A stretch of DNA of 54,683 bases from Natranaerobius trueperi (GCF_002216005.1 NZ_NIQC01000017.1:1-54683), one strand, 5' to 3'. Positions 38,739-47,866 are shown, counted from the first letter of the stretch. A program made the numbers and translations. The notes: generated from the letters alone by a model not told the origin.

Positions 38739-40206
38739 AACAATTGTACTTATCATACTAGTTTTAAACAGTATCCACCTAACTGGAAGGCTTTGGATTA
38801 CAGATCATAACTATGAAGCAACGAGTGATCAAAACCTAGAGGAGATCACCTATGGTGAACAACCAGCCACATTCGATCAACTGTCTCCAGAATATATCGG
38901 TTATATTGACCTCAAATCTGAACAAGAAGCTGATGAAGTTAGGTTGCTATATGAAACAGATGAAAGGTTCGACGAAGCGTGGGGGATAATTAAGAACAAA
39001 TTAAAAAATATTAAACAACTTGATGATGACATACATGAAAAGAATGAGTTAACTCTATCGTCACCATATATTATTTTTAGACTACCTAATATCTGTCTAC
39101 CTTCTTTGTTTTGGGAAGATGAATTGCTACAATTTTCTTTTGAGGATGGATTTAAAGATATTTTAATCACCTATTCAGATGAACCAGAGATTTTACTAGT
39201 TAATAATGAAAAAACTAAAGGGTATTTCTTGGATGTTAATTTAACTGAACAAGAGAGTGATAAATTACTTAATAGTTTAAAAGAAAGTAACTGGGGTAGA
39301 AATTTTGATTCTCAATTACTTTCACAAACTTACAAGGAAGTTACACAAAACTATTTATTTGACTGTATAAAAGAAGAAAATAATGAGGAGTTACTTTTAT
39401 CTTCTGAAACTGAATTATTAGGACTAATTGAAAACCAAAGCCAACAAATAGCTCAAACATCGGTATCAGAATATGTACCTAGACCTGATAAAAAGTTTTA
39501 TCCTAAAGCAGTAGAATTTGAGTCAATTGATCATAAGCGACTAGCAAAAGCATTTTTTTTAGATCTATCTTTTGTTAGGAAAATCGAAGAACGAGATGGC
39601 ACTAATATTTTTACAGACGGACAACGGGGGTTACGTTTGTATCCAGAGGGGGCTGTTCATTATAATGCTCCACGGACAGAGGATCGTAACCTTATGCGAG
39701 TAGACTATTATGATTTACTCGAACAAGGTGGTCACTATATTTCTTTATATGGTGGCTGGGAAGAACACTTAAGGGTTACTGAATTAAATCCCTCTGAAAG
39801 TACTAGAGAATATTCTTCAATAAACTATCGTTATTATCATAACGGAGTACCTATCATGACAGATAAGGCGGTTGAAATAAGGTTATTTGGAAATTCTATA
39901 GTTGAGTATAGAAGACAAGTTCCCAAAACATTTCAAAGGATAAACAAAGATGGGGAAATGATTAGCATTGACAAAGCTCTTCAAAAATGGTTATACAGTG
40001 AGCTTGATAATAAAGTAGAAGAAAAAAAATTACAAGATTTTAAAGATATTACTTCTAAACTTTCTCAAAATATAACTCAACTAAAGAGAACATTTCTAGG
40101 GTTTGATCTATTAAGAGAGAATAATGCCTACTATATAGAACCAATTTGGATACTAGAATTTGAAGATGGAACACATGAGTTTATTCCAGCTTGGAAAGTC
40201 GATTAG
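38722..40206 (+). CDS. yycH: WalK regulator YycH
   Basis: 494 aa from ATG 38722, which has CAGGAGG nine nt upstream; it overlaps the walK end by 17 nt. One N-terminal membrane helix (TIVLIILVLNSIHLTGRLW) and a large extracytoplasmic part ending WILEFEDGTHEFIPAWKVD, a YycH feature. In B. subtilis YycH with YycI restrains WalK in the membrane. Confidence 0.88.
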   Translation: MLERVKTIVLIILVLNSIHLTGRLWITDHNYEATSDQNLEEITYGEQPATFDQLSPEYIGYIDLKSEQEADEVRLLYETDERFDEAWGIIKNKLKNIKQLDDDIHEKNELTLSSPYIIFRLPNICLPSLFWEDELLQFSFEDGFKDILITYSDEPEILLVNNEKTKGYFLDVNLTEQESDKLLNSLKESNWGRNFDSQLLSQTYKEVTQNYLFDCIKEENNEELLLSSETELLGLIENQSQQIAQTSVSEYVPRPDKKFYPKAVEFESIDHKRLAKAFFLDLSFVRKIEERDGTNIFTDGQRGLRLYPEGAVHYNAPRTEDRNLMRVDYYDLLEQGGHYISLYGGWEEHLRVTELNPSESTREYSSINYRYYHNGVPIMTDKAVEIRLFGNSIVEYRRQVPKTFQRINKDGEMISIDKALQKWLYSELDNKVEEKKLQDFKDITSKLSQNITQLKRTFLGFDLLRENNAYYIEPIWILEFEDGTHEFIPAWKVD

Positions 40207-40228
40207 TCATTTAATTGGGGGGGATTGA

Positions 40229-41107
40229 TTGGATTGGGAACGTGCTAAAAGCGTATTATTAATTTCCTTTCTGATCCTAAATCTTTTTTTAGGGTATAAA
40301 TGGATTATTGAGTCAGATACACCGTATTTACAAGCACAAATAACTGATGAACAGAGAGCGGAATTAGAACAAAGATTGAAGTCACATAATTTAACCTTTG
40401 ATTTAGATATATCTCAAGAAAGCTTTACAGCTAACTACTTAAGAGTAAGTAACTTTCAAACTGATTTAAGGAAAAAAATAAGCTTATTGATAGAAGGTTC
40501 GTATTCATTAAAAAGTGACGAAGATACTACTATAGTTTCTTCTGAACACGAAGAAGTTGTAATCTCCCAATCTCCAGGAGGACGTATAAATATATCGTTT
40601 AAAAACGGTTATTTAGATAAAGAAGAAAATGGTGAGTTTCAGTTAACCAAAGAAACAGCAAAAGAACAAGCGGAAAAACTGTTTGATCTGTTGAATTTTC
40701 CGGACAACCTAACATTGAATAAAAAAGTTGAGCAAAGTAATTCGAAAAGGCTAATTTATTATCAAGAAATAGATGATTACAACTTATATGGTGGTTTTAC
40801 ACTAGTAAAACTGGGTAATGATGGGGTTAGAGAGATTGAAGGGTTTCTCCTTGAAAAGGAAGGATTTAAAGACGAATCTATTGAAATAATACCTGCTACA
40901 ATGGCTATTTTGAGGCTGCTTGAAAACTTACCACCAAATGAAAATATTCAAGAAATAACAAATATAACATTTGGGTATTATACAGAGGGGTATATCGCAG
41001 ATGAGTGGGAAGCAGTACCGGTTTGGAAGATAGAAATTGAAGATGGTAATCAAAATTATTATATAAATGCTTTTACTGGAGATTTAGAGCATAAAGGAGG
41101 TTATTAA
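40229..41107 (+). CDS. yycI: WalK regulator YycI
   Basis: 292 aa from TTG 40229 (GGGGGGG upstream): DWERAKSVLLISFLILNLFLG is the YycI opening, one membrane helix, then an exported YycH/I-fold domain ending in AVPVWKIEIEDGNQNYYINA. Follows yycH by 22 nt; the stop is directly followed by the DUF2148 start. Confidence 0.9.
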   Translation: MDWERAKSVLLISFLILNLFLGYKWIIESDTPYLQAQITDEQRAELEQRLKSHNLTFDLDISQESFTANYLRVSNFQTDLRKKISLLIEGSYSLKSDEDTTIVSSEHEEVVISQSPGGRINISFKNGYLDKEENGEFQLTKETAKEQAEKLFDLLNFPDNLTLNKKVEQSNSKRLIYYQEIDDYNLYGGFTLVKLGNDGVREIEGFLLEKEGFKDESIEIIPATMAILRLLENLPPNENIQEITNITFGYYTEGYIADEWEAVPVWKIEIEDGNQNYYINAFTGDLEHKGGY

Positions 41108-41635
41108 ATGTTGACAGAAGGAAGAGAATTAGAAGAAAGGGCTGTTGAAAGAGCTTCTGAACTTATAACAGCTGCGGCTAGAACAGCTCCAAAAGGTAAA
41201 GGTGTTGATAATTTAGTAACAGCTGTTGCTACTGGTGAAACTATTGATAAGTTACGTAACAGAATGTATGAGATTTCCGAAAAAGAAGGAGTAGCTTTTT
41301 TTAAACGAGATGCGGATAATCTAGAACATACTTCTTGTATTGTGTTAATTGGTACTAAAATACAGCAACTTGGTATTCATCCTTGTGGTTATTGCGGATT
41401 TAAAAACTGTACCGAAAACAAGGAAAATGAGGGGGTTTGTGCATTTAATTCTGGTGATTTAGGTATTGCCTTAGGCTCAGCAGTTAGTAAAGCAGCAGAC
41501 TTAAGAATTGATAATAGAATTATGTTCTCAGCTGGTAAAGCAGCTATTGATCTAAATCTATTAGGTGACGAGGTGAAATTAGCTTATGGCATACCACTAT
41601 TTATCGGAGGAAAGAATATATATTTTGATAGGTAA
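41108..41635 (+). CDS. DUF2148 ferredoxin-domain protein
   Basis: 175 aa. VERASELITAAARTAPKGKG and the Cys cluster HPCGYCGFKNCTENKENEG match DUF2148, which carries an iron-sulfur site; such genes are nearly confined to anaerobes. Activity unknown, presumably cytoplasmic redox. Begins immediately after the yycI stop, so translationally linked. Confidence 0.85.
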   Translation: MLTEGRELEERAVERASELITAAARTAPKGKGVDNLVTAVATGETIDKLRNRMYEISEKEGVAFFKRDADNLEHTSCIVLIGTKIQQLGIHPCGYCGFKNCTENKENEGVCAFNSGDLGIALGSAVSKAADLRIDNRIMFSAGKAAIDLNLLGDEVKLAYGIPLFIGGKNIYFDR

Positions 41636-41665
41636 CAGATATGATGTCGAGAGGGAGATTTTACG

Positions 41666-42298
41666 ATGAGACTCTTATTAATTCGTCACGGAGAAACAAG
41701 TGGTAATACAGAGAAAAGGTTTCAAGGGACAAAAGATTATCCTTTGACTGATAGAGGTGAACATCAAATTAAGCAATTAGCTAATAGGTTAAAAGATGAA
41801 TCTATGACGGCAGTTTATACTAGTAGCCTTGATAGGGCAAGAGCTACTGCAGATGAAATGAGTAAACTTCATAACCAAGAACCAATTGAAGAAAAATTAT
41901 TAAATGAATATTCATGGGGTGTAATTGAGGGCCATACTAGAGAAGAAATTAAAGATAAATATCCAAGCCTTGGTATGAAGTTAGAGGAAAACTTTTTTGA
42001 AACACCTATTCCTGAGGAAGAAGGGTTAATGAACTTAAAAAAGCGTATTAGTATTGTAATGAATAATTTAATGAAAAACTATAATAAAGATGATACTATA
42101 GCTATTATTAGTCACGGCAGAGTTCTCGGAGGTTTTTTAGTATACCTTACAGGATATAGCTTTTTTAATACACCTTGGCCTTTTACTTTTAGTAATGCAT
42201 CAATTACAAAAGTAGAGTATTGGTATGATTATAATAAAGGAAAAATTATTACGTTGAACGACACTTGTCATTTAAAAAACTTAACTATGGAGGGGTAG
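41666..42298 (+). CDS. Histidine phosphatase / phosphoglycerate mutase family protein
   Basis: 210 aa with the catalytic LLIRHGETSGNTEKRFQG at the N terminus, and second His in AIISHGRVLGGFL; a CobC/GpmB-like branch-2 phosphatase. Substrate cannot be told from sequence. Start ATG with GAGAGGGAG upstream; three nt before the next gene. Confidence 0.88.
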   Translation: MRLLLIRHGETSGNTEKRFQGTKDYPLTDRGEHQIKQLANRLKDESMTAVYTSSLDRARATADEMSKLHNQEPIEEKLLNEYSWGVIEGHTREEIKDKYPSLGMKLEENFFETPIPEEEGLMNLKKRISIVMNNLMKNYNKDDTIAIISHGRVLGGFLVYLTGYSFFNTPWPFTFSNASITKVEYWYDYNKGKIITLNDTCHLKNLTMEG

Positions 42299-42301
42299 TC
42301 A

Positions 42302-43462
42302 TTGGGTGGTAGTAAAATTTGGTTTGCAGATGCTCGGGCGAAGGAATTTGATTATCATCATAGTTTAGTTGCTAAATTAGAAGAAATCTTAAAACAAGTA
42401 GATGTCAGTAATTATTTTGATGAGGGTGACTATGTAGCTATAAAGACTCATTTTGGTTCATATGGTGCACATAGAATAATTCGTCCACTCTTTATCCAAA
42501 AAGTCGTCAATGCTGTCAAAGAAGCTGGTGGGAAACCTTTTGTTACAGATACAGTAAGGATTCCTGGTATTGAATACTTAGAAGTAGCTAATAGCGAAGG
42601 GTTAAATCACTTATCACTAGGTGCACCAATGGTTCTTGCTGATGGTATATTTGGTAAAGATCATAAACCAGTTGAATCAGGGCCTATACTTGGTAAAATT
42701 GGTGTTGCATCAGCGATCTATGATGCCCCAAGTATGATAGTTATTTCTCATTGTAAAGGGCATATTGGTTCAGGCTTTGGTGGAGCTATTAAAAATTTAG
42801 GGATGGGCGCTATTAGTTGTAAAGATAATTGTGGACACGCTGAACGTGGAAGAATTCATTTTGCTCAGAATACTGAATTAAAGTGGGAAGAAGAAAAGTG
42901 TACACTATGTGAACGATGTGTAGATGTGTGCCCTCATGAAGCTATATATAAAACAGATGAAGATAATATAGAAATAAATTATGAGATATGTGTAAAGTGT
43001 GGAAGATGTGCACGTGTTTGTAAAGATGAAGCTCTTATTATCCCTCAATCTGAAGAGCGATTTCAAAAAGGTTTAAGTGAAGCAGCTTATGCAGCAGTAC
43101 AAACTTTCCAGGAAGGTAAAATACTATACATAAATTTCATTTTAGAAGTACAACCCGAATGTGATTGTATGCCAATGGCAGATACACCAGTCATTCAAGA
43201 TCAAGGTGTATTAGTATCTGATGATATTGTAGCTATAGAGCAAGCTACTCTTGATATTATGAGTGAAGCTGATCCTCTGCCTCAATCAAAAGGGAGTGAA
43301 AAAGAGGTACAACCGGGGGAAAAAGAGCTGTTTCAACAAATTACTGGTAAACATGCACAGTGGCATGTAGATTATGCTGAAGAGCTAGGCATGGGACAAA
43401 AAGACTATGAGTTTATTACAATTGAAAAAAAAGAAAAACCAGAAGATAAAGAGAATAAATAG
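42302..43462 (+). CDS. DUF362 protein with two 4Fe-4S clusters
   Basis: 386 aa from TTG 42302 (GGAGGGG upstream). N-terminal DUF362 domain (VAIKTHFGSYGAHRIIRPLF), then two ferredoxin motifs CTLCERCVDVCPHEAI and CVKCGRCARVCKDEAL (about 200-245), and a C-terminal DUF362 continuation with CDCMPMADTPV. Common in anaerobes; probably an electron-transfer or maturation role. The acidic/Lys tail is low complexity. Confidence 0.88.
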   Translation: MGGSKIWFADARAKEFDYHHSLVAKLEEILKQVDVSNYFDEGDYVAIKTHFGSYGAHRIIRPLFIQKVVNAVKEAGGKPFVTDTVRIPGIEYLEVANSEGLNHLSLGAPMVLADGIFGKDHKPVESGPILGKIGVASAIYDAPSMIVISHCKGHIGSGFGGAIKNLGMGAISCKDNCGHAERGRIHFAQNTELKWEEEKCTLCERCVDVCPHEAIYKTDEDNIEINYEICVKCGRCARVCKDEALIIPQSEERFQKGLSEAAYAAVQTFQEGKILYINFILEVQPECDCMPMADTPVIQDQGVLVSDDIVAIEQATLDIMSEADPLPQSKGSEKEVQPGEKELFQQITGKHAQWHVDYAEELGMGQKDYEFITIEKKEKPEDKENK

Positions 43463-43485
43463 ACGTTTGAAAGTGGGGAGAGGAA

Positions 43486-44271
43486 ATGGAATTTGCAGTG
43501 TTAGCTAGTGGTAGTAATGGAAATTCTATTTATGTAGAAGAAGGTGATACAAAACTACTAATAGATGCTGGTTTATCAGGAAAAGCAATTGAAAAAAAGT
43601 TAGCTGAAGTTCAGAAAAGTCCCCAAGAACTTTCTGGTATTATTGCAACACATGAACATCAAGATCATGTTAAAGGGGTGGGTGTGTTAGCTAGAAGATA
43701 TCAATTACATGTTTACGCTACCTATGGTACTTGGTGTGGGATGGATAATAAAATAGGAACTATACCTGAAGAAAGAAAAACTATCATGACAGGACAAAGG
43801 TTTAACATAGACAATATTCACATTGATCCTTTCCCTGTCTCACATGATGCTAACGAACCGGTGGGATTATGTATAACTGGAAATGATAAAAAACTTGGTA
43901 TCGCTACAGATTCAGGTGTATTTACACCTCATATGAAAGAAAGTTTAAAAGGGTGTCACGGTCTAATACTTGAGTCAAATCATGACTTGAACTTATTATC
44001 AAAGAGCAGATATCCACAATACTTAAAGCAACGGATTAGAAGTAATAAAGGGCACCTATCAAATATGGAATTAGCTAAGTACTTACCTGATTTACTTGAT
44101 AATAATGTCAGTCAATTAATTTTAGGTCATTTAAGTGAAGATAATAATCATCCCGACATTGTTAAAGAATATGTACATCAAGTGTTTGAAAAGTTACCTA
44201 TAGAGATAACTAATAATGTCACCTTTAATATTGCTGAAAGAGAAGGTAGAGCTTTTGGTTTTGAACTGTAG
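43486..44271 (+). CDS. walJ: Metallo-beta-lactamase-fold exonuclease WalJ (YycJ)
   Basis: 261 aa; zinc-binding ATHEHQDHVKGVGVLA, later SHDANEPVG and ILGHLSEDNNHP. YycJ has 5'-3' DNA exonuclease activity in mismatch repair in Bacillus and is a constant member of the wal operon. Begins MEFAVLASGSNGNSIYVE, the family signature. Confidence 0.93.
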   Translation: MEFAVLASGSNGNSIYVEEGDTKLLIDAGLSGKAIEKKLAEVQKSPQELSGIIATHEHQDHVKGVGVLARRYQLHVYATYGTWCGMDNKIGTIPEERKTIMTGQRFNIDNIHIDPFPVSHDANEPVGLCITGNDKKLGIATDSGVFTPHMKESLKGCHGLILESNHDLNLLSKSRYPQYLKQRIRSNKGHLSNMELAKYLPDLLDNNVSQLILGHLSEDNNHPDIVKEYVHQVFEKLPIEITNNVTFNIAEREGRAFGFEL

Positions 44272-44273
44272 TA

Positions 44274-44314
44274 TTGAAGTTTTTTTATAGACTGTGCTAT
44301 AATTTATCACAGTC
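44274..44314 (+). promoter_or_regulatory. htrA promoter overlapped by an inverted repeat
   Basis: TTGAAG (44274-44279), 18-nt spacer, TATAAT (44298-44303). GACTGTG (44290-44296) and CACAGTC (44308-44314) form a perfect 7-bp inverted repeat centred on the -10, so a dimeric regulator could sit there. No T-tract follows, so it is not a terminator. Confidence 0.6.
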
Positions 44315-44339
44315 ACTACTTTATTAGGGGGTAGTAAAA

Positions 44340-45506
44340 ATGTCCTTTTATGAAAGAAGAGGACCAGGTTTTTTTACAATAGCTTTAATTGGGTTATTAG
44401 GAGCTATTATTGGTGGTGTAGTGGCTTCGATAATACTTCCACCTGCAGTCGCTGGGCGGTTAGAAGATGAAATTGTTCGAGAAGATGAAAATGAGAATTC
44501 TCTTTCTACTGAGAAGGAAGTCCAGGAAAATCTGAATACCGATGTTGATCCAGAGGAATATCAAAATACAGCTGTATCTCAAGCTGCTAGAGAAGTAAGA
44601 CCTGCAGTTGTCGGAGTTACAAACAGGGCTTATGGATGGGGCCAAGCTATGGAACGGGGTACTGGTTCTGGTGTAATTATTGATTCTGATGGATTGATAG
44701 TTACTAACCATCATGTTATCGAAAACTCTGATGAAATTATTGTCACATTAGATGAAGGAGAGAGTGTAAAGGCTGAAATAATTGGTAAAGATGCAGAAAC
44801 TGATTTGGCAGTTCTTGAAATTGATCCTACAGATTTAGAAAAAGAAAAGCTACCTAGTGCTGAGTTCGGTGATTCTAAAGATTTAGTTGTTGGTGAACTT
44901 GCTATAGCTATTGGTAATCCATTAGGACTTGCTTTTCAACAATCTGTAACTTCAGGTGTAATTAGTGCAACAGATCGTACAGTTAGGGTAGGTGACGATT
45001 ATATCCGACTAGTTCAAACTGATGCTGCTATAAACCCTGGAAACAGCGGCGGGCCATTAGTTAATGCTTTAGGTGAGGTAGTTGGTATAAATAGTATAAA
45101 GATTGGTGAATCCGGTATAGAGGGTATGGGCTTTGCTATACCTAGTAATTTAGTCATTGAAATAGTTGACGAACTTGTAGAAAAAGGTTATGTGGAAAGA
45201 CCTTGGATTGGGATAGCTATTCAAGAAATTGATAAATATGTTGCTGAAATTTTTGATCTACCAGTAGATTATGGTGTTTATATTCAGGAAGTAGAACCTA
45301 ACAGTCCTGCAGGAAATGCTGGGATACAGTCAGGTGATATCCTGACTGAAATAGATAATCGTAAAATTGAAAATTTACCTAAATTACGAAGTATAAGAAA
45401 TGATTTTGAAGTTGGAGACCAGGTTGAAGCCACAATAATTAGAAATGAAGAAGAAAAAACTGTTGAAATGACTCTTGAGAGTAATCCTTATCAAGATATT
45501 AACTAA
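44340..45506 (+). CDS. htrA: HtrA-like serine protease (DegP family, membrane anchored)
   Basis: 388 aa: membrane helix (about 11-33), acidic linker, trypsin-like domain with His (TNHHVIENSDE), Asp (AETDLAVLEID) and Ser (NPGNSGGPLVNALGEVVG), then one PDZ domain (about 295-385). Envelope quality-control protease; in the wal cluster of many Firmicutes. GGGGGT precedes the ATG. Confidence 0.94.
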   Translation: MSFYERRGPGFFTIALIGLLGAIIGGVVASIILPPAVAGRLEDEIVREDENENSLSTEKEVQENLNTDVDPEEYQNTAVSQAAREVRPAVVGVTNRAYGWGQAMERGTGSGVIIDSDGLIVTNHHVIENSDEIIVTLDEGESVKAEIIGKDAETDLAVLEIDPTDLEKEKLPSAEFGDSKDLVVGELAIAIGNPLGLAFQQSVTSGVISATDRTVRVGDDYIRLVQTDAAINPGNSGGPLVNALGEVVGINSIKIGESGIEGMGFAIPSNLVIEIVDELVEKGYVERPWIGIAIQEIDKYVAEIFDLPVDYGVYIQEVEPNSPAGNAGIQSGDILTEIDNRKIENLPKLRSIRNDFEVGDQVEATIIRNEEEKTVEMTLESNPYQDIN

Positions 45507-45510
45507 CTTT

Positions 45511-45537
45511 ACCGGACAGAGTATCTGTCCGGTTTTA
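45511..45537 (+). terminator. Rho-independent terminator after htrA
   Basis: ACCGGACAGA, loop GTA, TCTGTCCGGT, then TTTATAAT. Confidence 0.85.
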
Positions 45538-45565
45538 TAATATTTAGTAAGAGGAGGTTTACTAT

Positions 45566-46045
45566 TTGAAATTCACAATTATTGCAGTTGGAAAAATCAA
45601 AGAAAAATACTTAATTCAAGGAATAAAAGAATATCAAAAAAGAATAATACCATATGCAAAACTCGAGATTAAAGAAGTTAAAGATACTCCTTTACCGTCA
45701 AAATTACATACTGAAGAGGTTAACAAGGTAAAAAGAGAAGAGGAAGAACGCATAAGAACATATATTAGTTCAAAGGACTATTTAATTATTTTAGATCCTA
45801 ACGGAAATCAACTAACCTCTAAAGATTTCGCTAAGAAACTAGATAAGTTATCGCTACACGGTACTAGTAACATAACTTTAGTTATAGGTGGTACTTTGGG
45901 GTTATCTGAAAAACTTAAACAAGAAGCAGACTTATTATTATCTTTTTCTAAGTTCACTTTTCCACATCAGCTAATGAGGCTAATTTTAGTAGAACAGATT
46001 TATAGAGCCTTAAAGATTAATCGTAATGAACCTTATCATTACTAG
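45566..46045 (+). CDS. rlmH: 23S rRNA (pseudouridine1915-N3)-methyltransferase RlmH
   Basis: 159 aa SPOUT methylase from TTG 45566 (GAGGAGG upstream). LVIGGTLGLSEKLKQEADLL forms the SAM knot and the C-terminal IYRALKINRNEPYHY is invariant in the family. Position after htrA is conserved in Firmicutes. Confidence 0.95.
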   Translation: MKFTIIAVGKIKEKYLIQGIKEYQKRIIPYAKLEIKEVKDTPLPSKLHTEEVNKVKREEEERIRTYISSKDYLIILDPNGNQLTSKDFAKKLDKLSLHGTSNITLVIGGTLGLSEKLKQEADLLLSFSKFTFPHQLMRLILVEQIYRALKINRNEPYHY

Positions 46046-46061
46046 AGAAGGGGGCAATAAA

Positions 46062-46583
46062 GTGAAATCATCTGAAATTTTAGTTGTTTACTATTCACTA
46101 GAGGGTAATACTGAACTGATTTCAACGATGTTAAGAGATAAGCTTAATTGTGATCTTTTGAAGATCGAGCCTCAAAAAAAGGAAAGAAAGGGTACACTCT
46201 CTAAATATATTTGGGGAGGAAAACAGGTATTTTTAAAAGAAGAACCTGAATTAAAACCTTATACGCTAAACCCTGAAGACTATCAATTTTTATTCATAGG
46301 TACACCTGTTTGGGCAGGGTCCTATACACCACCTATTCGTACTTTTCTAAAGAAACACGCTATAAAAGAAAAAGAAATTGCATTATTTTGCTGTCAAAAA
46401 GGTCATTCAGTATCAACCTTAGATAGTCTGGAAACATTGTTGTCTAAGGACAATAATAATGTTTTACACAAAGGTGACTTTTATGAACCAAATTCAAAAT
46501 ATCTTTATGATGTAAGAAAACAAGTTGAGACCTATATAAGAAATGTGATAACTAAAACAACTATAAAAAATTTTAGTTATTAG
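46062..46583 (+). CDS. Flavodoxin family protein
   Basis: 173 aa from GTG 46062, with AAGGGGG upstream; an in-frame ATG at 46026 lies within rlmH. FMN-binding start VVYYSLEGNTELIS and the FIGTPVWAGSYTPPIRTFL loop are typical of the flavodoxin_4/NADPH-quinone reductase type. Electron carrier; partner unknown. Eleven nt before tag. Confidence 0.85.
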   Translation: MKSSEILVVYYSLEGNTELISTMLRDKLNCDLLKIEPQKKERKGTLSKYIWGGKQVFLKEEPELKPYTLNPEDYQFLFIGTPVWAGSYTPPIRTFLKKHAIKEKEIALFCCQKGHSVSTLDSLETLLSKDNNNVLHKGDFYEPNSKYLYDVRKQVETYIRNVITKTTIKNFSY

Positions 46584-46594
46584 GAGTTGCAAAA

Positions 46595-47161
46595 ATGGTA
46601 AAAAGATGTTCGTGGTGTGAAAGAAATCAGCTATTAATAGATTATCATGATAATGAGTGGGGGATACCTGTTCATGATGATCAAATACATTTTGAGTTTA
46701 TAATTTTAGAGTCTTTTCAGATAGGTTTAAATTGGGCTTTGATATTATCAAAAAGAGATAACTTTAGAAAAAACTTTTCAGACTTTCAACCACAAAAAGT
46801 AGCTTTATATGATGAAGAAAAGGTACAACAACTAAAAGCTAATAAAGGAATTATTAGAAATGAACGCAAAATACGTGCAGCTATTCAAAATGCAAAGGCT
46901 TTTTTAAAGATTCAAGAGCAATATTCAAGCTTTGATTCTTACATATGGAGTTTTGTAGATAATACTCCTATAATCAATAACTATGAAACTATGGATGAAG
47001 TACCAGCATATACCCCCTTATCAAAAAAAATTAGTCAAGATTTAAAATCTCGAGGTTTTTCAATGATTGGTCCTACAGTTATGTACTCATATATGCAAGC
47101 TGTGGGTATATTAAATGATCATTTAACAACATGTAATTGGCATCCAAAGAATAGATTATAG
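46595..47161 (+). CDS. tag: DNA-3-methyladenine glycosylase I
   Basis: Removes 3-methyladenine from alkylated DNA. 188 aa with RCSWCERNQLLIDYHDNEWG, SFQIGLNWALIL, and GPTVMYSYMQAVGILNDHL; the zinc ligands Cys5-His18 and the C-terminal HLTTC pair are present. A terminator follows at once. Confidence 0.94.
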   Translation: MVKRCSWCERNQLLIDYHDNEWGIPVHDDQIHFEFIILESFQIGLNWALILSKRDNFRKNFSDFQPQKVALYDEEKVQQLKANKGIIRNERKIRAAIQNAKAFLKIQEQYSSFDSYIWSFVDNTPIINNYETMDEVPAYTPLSKKISQDLKSRGFSMIGPTVMYSYMQAVGILNDHLTTCNWHPKNRL

Positions 47162-47163
47162 AA

Positions 47164-47190
47164 CTACCTCATAAAGAGGTAGACTTTTTT
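47164..47190 (+). terminator. Rho-independent terminator after tag
   Basis: CTACCTC, loop ATAAA, GAGGTAG, then ACTTTTTT. Confidence 0.85.
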
Positions 47191-47194
47191 ATGA

Positions 47195-47231
47195 CTTATC
47201 CACAAAATTGTTAACAAACTCTGTGGATAAG
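47195..47231. promoter_or_regulatory. Inverted pair of perfect DnaA boxes around a TTGTTAACAA palindrome
   Basis: CTTATCCACA (47195-47204) and TGTGGATAAG (47222-47231) are perfect DnaA boxes in opposite orientation. Between them TTGTTAACAA (47208-47217) is itself a palindrome with nearly the same centre, so the 37-bp element is quasi-palindromic. It is about 37 kb from oriC in a 700-bp gene-free stretch. Possible DnaA-titration, DnaA-recharging or regulatory site; function is inference. Confidence 0.7.
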
Positions 47232-47337
47232 TTACCCTTTGCAAAAAATACATAATTAGTATAGAATTTTAAAAAAAGAATAACTTTATTTTGATTTATT
47301 TTCTAAATTAAATATCGCAAAAAAAAGATAATTTATT

Positions 47338-47461
47338 GCCTGGCTCGGGTTATACAGATAGGGAGTGTCCCAACCTGTGTGTATTGCTAGATGAAGCTAT
47401 CGGTCTGTAAAATATATTTAACTGATACTTCATGGGTATAAGTGCTTAACTTGAGTCAGGC
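47338..47461 (+). ncRNA. Candidate structured RNA, three-way junction, unknown class
   Basis: 47338-47351 pairs with 47448-47461 over 14 bp (GCCTGGCTC side with GAGTCAGGC, including three G-U). Inside, ATGAAGCTATCGGT (47391-47404) pairs with ACTGATACTTCAT (47421-47433) over 13 bp with one bulge, and ACAG..GGGA/TCCC..CTGT (47354-47378) makes a smaller hairpin. No open frame covers it. It matches no riboswitch, 6S, SRP or tmRNA core I know; orientation is uncertain because pairing is symmetric, though the G-U pairs favour the plus strand. Confidence 0.45.
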
Positions 47462-47866
47462 CAAGGAACTAAATCGAAGAAATGATACTTTCGAGCAAAA
47501 CTTTCTCATTAAATAAGTTTGGGTAAAATTGAGTGAGTTTTTATTACAATTTCACTTTGAATGAATACTAGCGGTAATATTTTATATGCAGTTATTAAAA
47601 AACTGAAGCTTAATTGGGTGTCGCTACTTTATTGGGGTTATATCAAAGAGATATATAATAATCTAACAATGAAGATATTTAGGAGCATCTTAACTAAATA
47701 GTAGATATGGGGATACTTTCTTTAGATGGTGATGATACGTTTCAAGAGGTGGGATGGAATCTGGTAGTGGTCAAGATCCGAAGGTAGTCAAATGCCTGAT
47801 GGAGGCATTAGTGGAGAATTTGATATAAGTAAGTATTAAATTTAAAAATATGATATTCAGACACTT
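47462..47866. other. Gene-free stretch before the efflux operon, with a coding-like remnant
   Basis: No open frame of note. The end (47786-47839) translates as SQMPDGGISGEFDISKY then stop, and just upstream another frame gives GGMESGSGQDPK, suggesting the decayed 3' end of a Gly-rich protein gene. TATGAT at 47849-47854 may be the -10 of the efflux operon, but no -35 is evident. The A/T-rich part 47232-47337 next to the DnaA boxes shows nothing else. Confidence 0.3.

Noticed and set aside
47371-47465. Retron-type msr/msd RNA
   Set aside because: The inverted ends and hairpins superficially fit, but no reverse transcriptase is adjacent and the conserved priming features were not seen.
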